The position numbers were made by a program, and so were the translations under genes. From Chloroflexota bacterium (GTDB lineage: Bacteria > Chloroflexota > UBA11872): 10,754 bases of DNA. The DNA lies in the NCBI GenBank assembly GCA_028875175.1, contig JAPPFO010000019.1, positions 11,134-21,887 of the forward strand. The letters are read 5' to 3'. Under the pieces are notes generated by a model, which saw only the letters and a list, made by a program, of their open reading frames with translations, was not told the origin of the DNA and did not search any database. Shown here piece by piece: positions 1-5,438 of this stretch (within the stretch, counting starts at the first letter, position 1; each line of letters begins with the position of its first letter).

Positions 1-43
1 TCCCCCTCTTCCTCCGACTCTCCACTCTCCCGTCTCCCCTTCT

Positions 44-469
44 TCAATCCCCCTCCCCGCTCCCCCGAAACGGATTGATCACCCGCACCCCGTCATAATC
101 CTGCTCCGAGCTCAGATCCTCCGAATACACCGCATCGCACCCCAGCGCCCGCGCCGCCGCCAGGATCGCCCCGTCCCAGTACGAGATCTGGAAGCGCTGG
201 CTGATGGCCACGGCCGTTTCGAAAACCTCGCGCGTCATGTGCTGAATCGGCTTGTCCCAGAAGAGCCTCAGAAACCCCATCGCGTGATCCGGTTCCAGCC
301 TGCCCGGGTGCGCTGGGTGTGTCGCGCGCCAGTAAAACTCCTGCAAGACCTGCACCGACAGCGCCAGGTCGGGCTCCCGCAATAGCGCCCGCGCCTGTCG
401 ACGCTTCACCGCGTCCCCCGGCGTATGTTGTGCGGCGTAGATGAGCACGTTGGTGTCCACCAATCGCAT
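44..469 (-). CDS. PIN-domain toxin ribonuclease, VapC-like
   Basis: The 141-residue protein is the usual length for a VapC toxin, a Mg-dependent endoribonuclease of type II toxin-antitoxin systems. It begins MRLVDTNVLIYA, the first PIN motif, with D5 as the first acidic metal ligand. E44 (in LQEFYW) is the second, D99 in the YWDGAI motif the third, and E117/D118 (YSEDL) the fourth acidic position. The protein ends with the typical I-NPF block (131-134) plus a short Gly-rich tail. It lies 9 bases downstream of the antitoxin gene on the same strand, the usual antitoxin-first order. The start is ATG at 469. The best ribosome site, GGAGG, is 14 bases away, longer than ideal, so expression may depend on translation of the upstream gene. 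All four acidic positions are intact, so the toxin is probably active. RNA target unknown. Confidence 0.88.
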   Translation of the reverse strand: MRLVDTNVLIYAAQHTPGDAVKRRQARALLREPDLALSVQVLQEFYWRATHPAHPGRLEPDHAMGFLRLFWDKPIQHMTREVFETAVAISQRFQISYWDGAILAAARALGCDAVYSEDLSSEQDYDGVRVINPFRGSGEGD

Positions 470-478
470 GCTGAGCGT

Positions 479-895
479 CTACGCCTCCGCGTGTTCGTCG
501 GTCTTGCGAACCTGGTACGGCGCGGCGGACTCCGCGGCGCGCGCATCCAGCTCGGAAAGCTCCATCGCCAGCATCTCGCGCTCCCGCTCCGCGACGTCCA
601 GTCGAATCTCCAACCGTGCCCGCTCGCGATCGTGCACCTCGTCCCGCGTCATCCGGTGATATCCGCGCAAGCCAACGCCGCGCGCGTCCCAATCCGTGAA
701 CAGATCGTCAAGGCGCTTCACATACGCCTCGTGCGACGCCTGCCGATTTGCCGCGGTCCGCTCCGTCAGGAATCCGCCTGACCGGCCCCCCAGGCATTCC
801 CGCACCAGCGCCGACACCGACGTATCCAGCTCCGCCGCTCGAATCCGCGCCCGCCGATACGTCGCGTCGTCCACCGAGACCGTAATATTCCGCAT
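479..895 (-). CDS. Ribbon-helix-helix antitoxin (VapB-like) with coiled-coil extension
   Basis: The 138-residue protein should bind and neutralise the adjacent PIN toxin and repress its own operon. Residues 1-35 (MRNITVSVDDATYRRARIR, then the TSVSALVRE helix) match the MetJ/Arc/CopG-type ribbon-helix-helix fold: one DNA-contacting beta strand and two helices. A second typical block is MTRDEVHDR at 82-90, which in family members known to me usually lies at or near the C-terminus and contacts the toxin. Here 48 further residues follow. They are rich in Glu and Arg, with hydrophobic or small residues at heptad positions 95, 99, 102, 109, 113 and 116, and look like a coiled coil. An in-frame GTG at 925 would add ten residues, but ATG at 895 matches the family N-terminus and has GGGA 8 bases upstream. 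Confidence 0.82.
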   Translation of the reverse strand: MRNITVSVDDATYRRARIRAAELDTSVSALVRECLGGRSGGFLTERTAANRQASHEAYVKRLDDLFTDWDARGVGLRGYHRMTRDEVHDRERARLEIRLDVAEREREMLAMELSELDARAAESAAPYQVRKTDEHAEA

Positions 896-927
896 TCCCA
901 CAGTCCCACAGTTCCTGTGATCCACAG
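896..927 (-). promoter_or_regulatory. Candidate antitoxin operator: four 8-bp units
   Basis: On the plus strand four 8-mers abut exactly: TCCCACAG (896-903), TCCCACAG (904-911), TTCCTGTG (912-919) and ATCCACAG (920-927). The core CCACAG occurs three times in direct orientation. The third unit carries it inverted (CTGTG), so 915-927 reads CTGTG-ATC-CACAG, a perfect inverted repeat. The array touches the antitoxin ATG at 895. Ribbon-helix-helix repressors commonly bind short, regularly spaced direct or inverted half-sites in their own promoter, so this is a plausible autoregulatory operator. A weak -10-like hexamer TAGACT (926-931, minus strand) overlaps the last unit. Repressor binding is inferred. 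Confidence 0.5.
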
Positions 928-987
928 TCTATGCCAACCACCCCGCCAACTCAGACCCCGTCCGTCATCCCGGCGGCCCCGTCCCCA

Positions 988-1066
988 TCTCGCGTAGGGG
1001 CGCTTCGCGAAGCGCCCGTCTTCCGGACTTGATGCCCCGCGTGCATCCCGAGCCCAGCGACCCACA
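988..1066. repeat. 79-bp intergenic repeat, copy 1
   Basis: It shares with copy 2 the blocks GCGTAGGGGC, CTTCCGG, and GCGTGCATCCCGAGCCC followed by GCGA. The variable middle contains a perfect 20-bp palindrome at 998-1017 (arms GGGCGCTTCG and CGAAGCGCCC). Both copies are exactly 79 bases long. Confidence 0.7.
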
Positions 1067-1085
1067 CCCAGCGGATCCGGCGTCG

Positions 1086-1164
1086 TCTTGCGTAGGGGCC
1101 GCGTCTCAGACCGGCCTCTTCCGGTCGTGACGCCCGGCGTGCATCCCGAGCCCGGCGAACCACA
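1086..1164. repeat. 79-bp intergenic repeat, copy 2
   Basis: Same length and block order as copy 1, starting 98 bases further on. The middle segment differs in sequence but still folds: GGCCG (1097-1101) pairs with CGGCC (1112-1116), with GTCT/AGAC inside and one unpaired base at 1102. Conserved structure with changed sequence suggests the hairpin matters to the element. Confidence 0.65.
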
Positions 1165-1189
1165 TCTGGCATACCCGGCGCTGTCAGTC

Positions 1190-1220
1190 GTAGAGCCTGC
1201 CCTGAGCTTGCCGAACGGGG
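1190..1220. repeat. 31-base dispersed repeat, copy 1
   Basis: Core CTGCCCTGAGCTTGCCGAAC. It matches 3643-3673 at 27 of 31 positions. Both copies lie between genes. Elements containing CTGAGCTTGTCGAA-like cores are common between genes in some uncultured bacteria; function unknown. Confidence 0.6.
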
Positions 1221-1307
1221 GCGGCGTCCCCGACCCGCCCGTCTTCCGCGCACCCCGCCAACCCATTGCACCTTGCGTGGTCGTCATCCGGTTCTTGGAG
1301 CCGCCGC

Positions 1308-1383
1308 TCTTCACCCTCTCCAAGGGGAGAGGCAGATTCGGGCGTCTTCGGCCGAAATCGGTGAGGGGTCCCCCGGGCAACCA
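1308..1383. repeat. 76-bp two-hairpin repeat, copy 1 (upstream of YbaY-type gene)
   Basis: It matches 2108-2183 at 67 of 76 positions with no gaps. Hairpin 1 is CCTCTCC (1315-1321) with GGAGAGG (1326-1332). Hairpin 2 is TTCGGGCG (1337-1344) with CGGCCGAA (1349-1356), carrying one G-G mismatch. Elements with CCTCTCC...GGAGAGG and GGTGAGGGG are a frequent intergenic repeat type in GC-rich bacteria. Confidence 0.75.
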
Positions 1384-1520
1384 AGCTTCACGCCACCAAT
1401 GCCCTCCGCCACAAGCAGGACTCTCAGAAAACCTCGCTTCTTTCCAATTGCCTGCAAGGAACCCCGAAACCCGCCTTTGCGTAGTAAACAAGTAGAGACA
1501 CCATCACCAGAAACCCACCA

Positions 1521-1925
1521 ATGCGCATCGCCCTCCCCATCATCCTCCTCGCCGCCCTCGCCCTCGCCGTCGGCTTCTGCGTCCAGCGCCACAACACCGT
1601 TACCGGCACCATCACCTTCCAGGGCAACCCAACAGTCCCCGCCGGCGCCGTCCTCACCGTGTCCCTGCGCGACGTCTCCTACCAGGACGCCCCGTCCAAA
1701 CTCATCGCCTCCCAGACCATCCCGAACCCCCAGCGCTTCCCCATCGACTTCGCCATCCGCTACCAGCCCAACGACATCGACCCGCGCGCCACCTACGGCC
1801 TCACCATCCGCGTCACCATCAACGACCGCCTCATCTTCATCAACGACACCGCCTTCGACGTCCTCACCCGCGGCAACCCCACCCACGGCCTCAACGTCTC
1901 GGTCATAGCCGTCGGCGATCCCTAG
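1521..1925 (+). CDS. YbaY/YscW-type small exported protein
   Basis: The 134-residue protein has an N-terminal hydrophobic segment (3-19, Leu/Ala-rich) for membrane insertion or export. A single beta-rich domain follows (about 27-127). Its pattern VTGTITF, PAGAVLTVSLRDVS, IPNPQRFPIDFAIRY, YGLTIRVTI and LIFINDTAFDVLT is typical of the YbaY/YscW lipoprotein family. Cys20 sits where a lipoprotein cysteine would, but the residue before it is Phe (VGFC) instead of Gly, Ala or Ser, so lipidation is uncertain and the segment may be an uncleaved anchor. The family role is poorly defined; some members act as outer-membrane or secretion pilot lipoproteins. The start is ATG with no clear ribosome site. 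Codons end overwhelmingly in C. No operon partner is adjacent; repeats flank the gene on both sides. Confidence 0.78.
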   Translation: MRIALPIILLAALALAVGFCVQRHNTVTGTITFQGNPTVPAGAVLTVSLRDVSYQDAPSKLIASQTIPNPQRFPIDFAIRYQPNDIDPRATYGLTIRVTINDRLIFINDTAFDVLTRGNPTHGLNVSVIAVGDP

Positions 1926-2246
1926 CCAAAACTCGCCGCCGTTGTCGGACCGAGCAGTGCAGGATTCCCGCCCCCGTTACGTCGTCGATAAGGATCTTGG
2001 CGAGCCAGGCGGCCGAGGAGCCAATCGGCGGCGGGCGACTCGGCCGACCCTGCGTCGCTCAATGAGACCCCTGCGAAACCCTGCCTCGACCTCAAAGGGA
2101 TGCCGGATCTTCACCCTCTCCTGGGGGAGAGGCAGATTCCGCCGTCCGCGGCGGAAATCGGTGAGGGGTCTTCCGGGCAACCAGCCTCCGGTTACGCAAA
2201 CGTCTCACAGTCGAGGGCGCCACGGCCGCCTACGCTAAACGCTCGC
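1926..2246. other. Convergent intergenic region with one repeat
   Basis: These 321 bases lie between the stops of the YbaY-type gene and the phosphonoacetate hydrolase gene. They contain the second 76-bp two-hairpin repeat (2108-2183). A weak stem CGGCGA/TCGCCG spans the YbaY-type stop codon, but no T tract follows, so it is not called a terminator. No coding sequence is supported. Confidence 0.6.
2108..2183. repeat. 76-bp two-hairpin repeat, copy 2
   Basis: Exactly 800 bases downstream of copy 1 and in the same orientation. Hairpin 1 is CCTCTCC (2115-2121) with GGAGAGG (2126-2132). Hairpin 2 is a perfect 8-bp stem, TTCCGCCG (2137-2144) with CGGCGGAA (2149-2156), closing a TCCG loop. It could also help end convergent transcription between the two neighbouring genes, though it has no T tract. 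Confidence 0.75.
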
Positions 2247-3443
2247 CTAAACTTCCAGCCCCTCCATCGCAACCGGAAACGCATCGGCGTTCCGAAGCCT
2301 GCCCGCTCGCGCTTCCACCTCAGGCAACAGCCGGCGATTCGACGCAAACGGCACCGTCACTTCGTGCAGGCCGCCGTGGGAGCGCAGGCGCGAGCCGCTC
2401 AGGACCGATAAATCGTGCGCCCCCGGCGCTCGCCCAAACACCGAGCCCCGATCGCTCAGCACAACAATGTCCCCAATGCGGTCGCCCGGCAGCTCGTACT
2501 TCGTCGCGGCCTCGGCGCGGGGTAGGGCCTCGTCGATGCGCGCGTCCTCGCGCAATCGCTCGATCGCCGCATCCACCTGGTCGGGCGGCAGGTGGACGGT
2601 CGCAAACGACCCCAAACCCGCGTGGTGCGTCACGTGCGGATCGGTGATCGGCAGCACCACCCGGAACGGCCCGGGCGCCGCCCCGTCCAGCAGCGATTCC
2701 AGGTAGACAATGTTGGGCGTGCCGTCGGGATGGCACTTGTCGTTCATGCCGTGGTCCGCCGTCAGCACGATCACGGCCCCCAGCGCGTCCAGCTCGGCCA
2801 GGCGCTGGTCCAGCGACGTGTAAAACGCGTCCGCCTCGGGCGAGCCTGGCGCATGGGTGTGCTGCACGAAATCCGTGAGCGACAGATACAGCACGTCCGC
2901 CAGCGCCTCGCGCACCAGGTACACGCCGCACGCCATCACAAAGTCGCTCATCCGGCCCGAGTAAATGTCCGGGTTCTCCCGCCCCATGCGCCGCGTGACA
3001 CCCGCAATCCCATGCTCCTGCTCGGTCGTCTCGTGCGCCAACTCGCCGGAAAAGCAGATGCCGCGCCATCCGGTAGCCAGCATCGTGCGCAGCTTGTCCT
3101 TGGCCGTAATGGCGGCCACGCGGCGGCCGTCCTGGCTATACCGGGCGAACAACGACTCGCACCGCAAAAAACGCGGGTGATCCATCATCACCTCCACGTC
3201 GCGCTGGGCGTCGTAGAAGTAATTGCCTGAAATACCGTGCGCCGCGGGCGGCCGGCCGGTCGCGATCGTCATGTTGTTGGGATTGGTGAACGAGGGAATC
3301 GCCGCCGGAACCAGGTGATACGCGCCCTCCCGCTGAAAGCGCGCCATCGTCGGCATGCACCCGTGCTCGATCGCCGCGTCCAGGTACGCCGGCTCCGTCC
3401 CGTCCGCGCAAATCACCACTACCGGCAACCGCGATTCAGCCAC
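2247..3443 (-). CDS. phnA: Phosphonoacetate hydrolase
   Basis: This 398-residue protein resembles phosphonoacetate hydrolase, a zinc enzyme of the alkaline phosphatase superfamily that cleaves the C-P bond of phosphonoacetate to acetate and phosphate in the cytoplasm. Expected metal and active-site residues are visible: D14 (VVVICADG), T53 (PSFTNPNN), D191 and H195 (SLTDFVQHTH), D230/H231 (LTADHGMN) and H356 (SHGGLHE). SFTNPNN, the GISGNYFYD block (about 71-78) and KCHPDGTPN-like residues after DHGMN favour this family over nucleotide pyrophosphatases. The start chosen is GTG at 3443, with a strong GGGGAGG site 6 bases upstream; an in-frame GTG at 3464 has no such site. No signal peptide. Phosphonate transporter, transaminase or regulator genes are absent nearby. 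Substrate is inferred from motifs; a related phosphodiesterase is the main alternative. Confidence 0.83.
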   Translation of the reverse strand: MAESRLPVVVICADGTEPAYLDAAIEHGCMPTMARFQREGAYHLVPAAIPSFTNPNNMTIATGRPPAAHGISGNYFYDAQRDVEVMMDHPRFLRCESLFARYSQDGRRVAAITAKDKLRTMLATGWRGICFSGELAHETTEQEHGIAGVTRRMGRENPDIYSGRMSDFVMACGVYLVREALADVLYLSLTDFVQHTHAPGSPEADAFYTSLDQRLAELDALGAVIVLTADHGMNDKCHPDGTPNIVYLESLLDGAAPGPFRVVLPITDPHVTHHAGLGSFATVHLPPDQVDAAIERLREDARIDEALPRAEAATKYELPGDRIGDIVVLSDRGSVFGRAPGAHDLSVLSGSRLRSHGGLHEVTVPFASNRRLLPEVEARAGRLRNADAFPVAMEGLEV

Positions 3444-3449
3444 CGGCAG

Positions 3450-3456
3450 CCTCCCC
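3450..3456 (-). promoter_or_regulatory. Ribosome binding site deciding the phosphonoacetate hydrolase start
   Basis: GGGGAGG on the minus strand, 6 bases before GTG at 3443. It lies inside the reading frame that would begin at GTG 3464, which argues for the shorter protein. Confidence 0.65.
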
Positions 3457-3845
3457 TGCAACACTCAGATCCACGCCCAGTCTAGAGGCCATGCCCGCTC
3501 CCGGCCCGGGTCGAGTCTCGCGTGTTCAGGGTTTTGCTTCGCCGCCGAAGCATGTGCGGCCGCTGTACCAGGCTGCTGGACATTGACGGCCAACACAGAT
3601 ACTCCAGGCGCAGCGCAGCCGAAAGCCCAGCCTGTGCCTCTCGAAGAGTCTGCCCTGAGCTGGTCGAACGGGGAATCCGGCCCTCTTGCCGCGTCCGATC
3701 CCCGATCAAGGCGCGCCACAGGGCGAACCCGGGCTCCTACCTGCGCTGAGCCTATCCCCCGAATCCGACCGGCCCCCAGCCGGCATTTCTGCCCGCCGGT
3801 TGACGCCTCACCCCCGCCCCGCCATCCTTCGAGAATCACTCCGCC
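3457..3845. other. Divergent intergenic region
   Basis: About 390 bases between two divergent genes, which must carry both promoters. It contains copy 2 of the 31-base repeat (3643-3673). A frame continuous with the reductase runs back across it but encodes low-complexity residues with no family resemblance. No clear -35/-10 pair or operator was found. Confidence 0.55.
3643..3673. repeat. 31-base dispersed repeat, copy 2
   Basis: Core CTGCCCTGAGCTGGTCGAAC. It matches 1190-1220 in the same orientation, 27 of 31 positions, about 2.4 kb away. Confidence 0.6.
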
Positions 3846-3851
3846 AGGGAG
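3846..3851 (+). promoter_or_regulatory. Ribosome binding site of the aldo/keto reductase
   Basis: AGGGAG lies 7 bases before ATG at 3859. It supports this start over any upstream in-frame codon. Confidence 0.6.
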
Positions 3852-3858
3852 CCCAACC

Positions 3859-4878
3859 ATGCAATACCGCAAACTCGGCGACACTGGCCCTGAAGTCTCC
3901 GCCCTCGGCTTCGGCGGCTGGCCCATGGGCGGCGCCCGTTACGGCTCCATCGACAACGACCTCGCTACCGCCGCCATCGGCCGCGCCCTCGACCTCGGCG
4001 TTACCCTCTTCGACACCGCCGTCGCCTACGGCCTCGGCACCTCCGAATCCCTCATGGGCAACGCCCTCCAAGGCCACTGGGACGACATCGTCGTCGTCAC
4101 CAAGACTGGCGTCGTCCCCCAGCCCGACAACCCCGACGCCTTCTACCGCGACTCACGCCCCGAAACCATCAAGTCCCAGTGCGAATTCAGCCTCAAGGCC
4201 CTCGGCACCGACTTCATCGACGTCTACCTCATCCACTGGCCCGACTTCGACACGCCCAGGGAAGAGACCATGCGGGCCATGGAAGATCTCAAGGCCGAGG
4301 GCAAGATCGGCCACGTCGGCGTCTCCAATTACTCAACGTCGCTCATGGACGAAGCCCTCGCCGTCTCCCCAATCGTTGCCAACCAGGTCGGCTACCACAT
4401 GCTCGACCGCCGCCACGCCGACGAGATCATTCCCTACTGCGCCGCCAACGGCATCGGCGTCATGGCCTACGGCTCCCTCGCCCACGGCGTCCTCACCGGC
4501 GCCTTCAAGCCTGACCACCAGTTCGAAGAAGGCGACTGGCGCGGGACGGGAATCGCCTTCGGCCTCCCGCTCTTCCATCCCGACTACCTGCCCGAAACCC
4601 TGGAGGCCGTGGACGAAGTCACCGCCGCCGCCGAGCAAGTCGGCCTCGCCACCCCGCAACTCGCGCTGCGCTGGGTCCTCGACGAACCGGCAATCTCCAC
4701 CGCCCTCGTCGGCTTCCGCACCCCGGCCGAGGTCGATGCCGCCGTCGCCGCCCTGGAAGCCGAACTACCTGACGGCCTGATGACCGGGCCTGACCAGGCA
4801 ACCTTCGAGGCCTACCAGCGTCTACTCGCCGGCGGGTCGCCTACCACCACCGCCGAGGGGCCAGGCCGCCGAACCTAA
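3859..4878 (+). CDS. Aldo/keto reductase family oxidoreductase
   Basis: The 339-residue protein is a typical-length NAD(P)H-dependent aldo/keto reductase, a cytosolic TIM-barrel enzyme reducing aldehydes or ketones. The catalytic tetrad is complete: D52 and Y57 (LFDTAVAYG), K82 (VVVTKTG) and H126 (YLIHWPD). Other family blocks are the N-terminal YRKLGDTGPEVSALGFGG, GHVGVSNYS (152-159), VANQVGYHML (173-182) and YGSLAHGVLTG. Near the C-terminus ALVGFRTPAEVDAAVAALE matches the cofactor-binding end. The ATG has a good ribosome site. Codons end mostly in C. The last 15 residues (GGSPTTTAEGPGRRT) are a low-complexity tail. The stop overlaps that of the convergent kinase-like gene by four bases. Substrate cannot be read from sequence; the family includes sugar and small aldehyde reductases. 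Confidence 0.93.
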   Translation: MQYRKLGDTGPEVSALGFGGWPMGGARYGSIDNDLATAAIGRALDLGVTLFDTAVAYGLGTSESLMGNALQGHWDDIVVVTKTGVVPQPDNPDAFYRDSRPETIKSQCEFSLKALGTDFIDVYLIHWPDFDTPREETMRAMEDLKAEGKIGHVGVSNYSTSLMDEALAVSPIVANQVGYHMLDRRHADEIIPYCAANGIGVMAYGSLAHGVLTGAFKPDHQFEEGDWRGTGIAFGLPLFHPDYLPETLEAVDEVTAAAEQVGLATPQLALRWVLDEPAISTALVGFRTPAEVDAAVAALEAELPDGLMTGPDQATFEAYQRLLAGGSPTTTAEGPGRRT

Positions 4879-5438
4879 CCCTCGACGACCACCGCTCCCA
4901 GCAGGTTCGCGCCGGATTCCCGCAGGATCGCGCGCGCTCGAATCGCGTCGTCCCGGTTCGTCCGCGCATGCACCACCGTCAGCAGCACCCCATCCGCCCG
5001 CGCCGCCAACGTCCGCCCATCCGGCACATCCAACAACGGCGGCCCCGCCACAATCACCAGGTCGTGCGCCTCCGCCTCGCCACCCAACCACGCCAGGAAT
5101 ACCGCCCCGGACAGAAGCGCCGGATCGCCGGCCCGGACCGCTTCAGCCGTCAGAACTGACAGGTTGTCCGGCACGGTTTGCGCTTCCGACGCACCCTCGC
5201 TGGCCGCGCCGTCGACATCTGCATCAACCAGCAGCACGCGCCGCCCCGTCTGCGCCAGTGCCGCGGCCAACTGCGCCGCCACATGCCGCCGCGGCTCCTC
5301 GGTGTGTGGACTCGTCACCGTCACAACGGCATGCGCCCGCTCACCCAGCGCCACCAGCGCATTCGCGCGCAATTCCGTAAAGCCCTCGGCCAGCGCCTCG
5401 CCATCCGGCAATTCCGCCAGAATCCTTGGATCAGCCAC
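4875..5438 (-). CDS. Degenerate CpsD/Wzc-like bacterial tyrosine kinase domain (likely pseudokinase)
   Basis: The 187-residue protein is related to the cytoplasmic P-loop BY-kinases that pair with chain-length determinants in polysaccharide export. Family signs are an EGFTELRAN block (18-26), VVTVTS leading into the P-loop region (38-43), AAQLAAALAQTGRRVLLVDAD (54-74, the Walker A' strand) and the PPLLDVPDGRTLAARADGVLLTV stretch (133-155). Key residues are missing. The P-loop, normally GEGKS/T, reads TEEPRRH (46-52) with no Lys-Ser/Thr. The Walker B-like segment reads LVIVAGPP with Ala131 where Asp is expected. The EX2RX2R oligomerisation motif has Thr21 for the middle Arg. There is no C-terminal Tyr cluster. 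GTG start, overlapping the upstream stop by 8 bases. ATP-dependent kinase activity is unlikely; a structural partner role is inferred. Confidence 0.78.
   Translation of the reverse strand: MADPRILAELPDGEALAEGFTELRANALVALGERAHAVVTVTSPHTEEPRRHVAAQLAAALAQTGRRVLLVDADVDGAASEGASEAQTVPDNLSVLTAEAVRAGDPALLSGAVFLAWLGGEAEAHDLVIVAGPPLLDVPDGRTLAARADGVLLTVVHARTNRDDAIRARAILRESGANLLGAVVVEG

Larger units (their letters stand above)
928..1520. other. Gene-free region filled with repeats
   Basis: This 593-base stretch separates the toxin-antitoxin pair from the YbaY-type gene. It holds two copies of a 79-bp repeat (988-1066, 1086-1164), one copy of a 31-base repeat (1190-1220) and one copy of a 76-bp hairpin repeat (1308-1383). 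A third, degenerate piece of the 79-bp family may lie near 1215-1250, where GGGG and CCCC flank a short loop and GCCCGTCTTCCG follows. The last 100 bases before 1520 are comparatively AT-rich and probably hold the promoter of the next gene, but no convincing -35/-10 pair could be chosen. Long open frames across it encode low-complexity Arg/Pro/Gly-rich peptides and are not credible genes. Confidence 0.7.

Noticed and set aside
988..1383. CRISPR array
   Set aside because: Repeats are few, long, imperfect and of three different kinds, with no regular spacers and no cas genes.
766..1491. Long minus-strand open frame through the repeat region
   Set aside because: It encodes Arg/Gly-rich sequence read through repeats, overlaps the antitoxin gene in another frame and has no recognisable domain.
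1273..1908. Plus-strand Ser/Pro/Thr-rich open frame over the YbaY-type gene
   Set aside because: It is the frame-shifted reading of a C-rich gene; the YbaY-type frame has family motifs.
1900..1960. Intrinsic terminator after the YbaY-type gene
   Set aside because: The CGGCGA/TCGCCG stem is short, spans the stop codon with a 14-base loop and lacks a T tract.
2592..3230. Plus-strand Arg/His-rich open frame opposite the phosphonoacetate hydrolase
   Set aside because: Antisense shadow of a conserved gene in GC-rich DNA, with no domain of its own.
3355..3858. In-frame N-terminal extension of the aldo/keto reductase
   Set aside because: The extra residues are low complexity, cross the intergenic repeat and overlap the phosphonoacetate hydrolase gene. 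ATG at 3859 has a ribosome site and the family N-terminus.
3686..4780. Plus-strand Ser/Pro/Thr-rich frame over the aldo/keto reductase
   Set aside because: Compositional artefact of C-ending codons; the reductase frame has a full catalytic tetrad.
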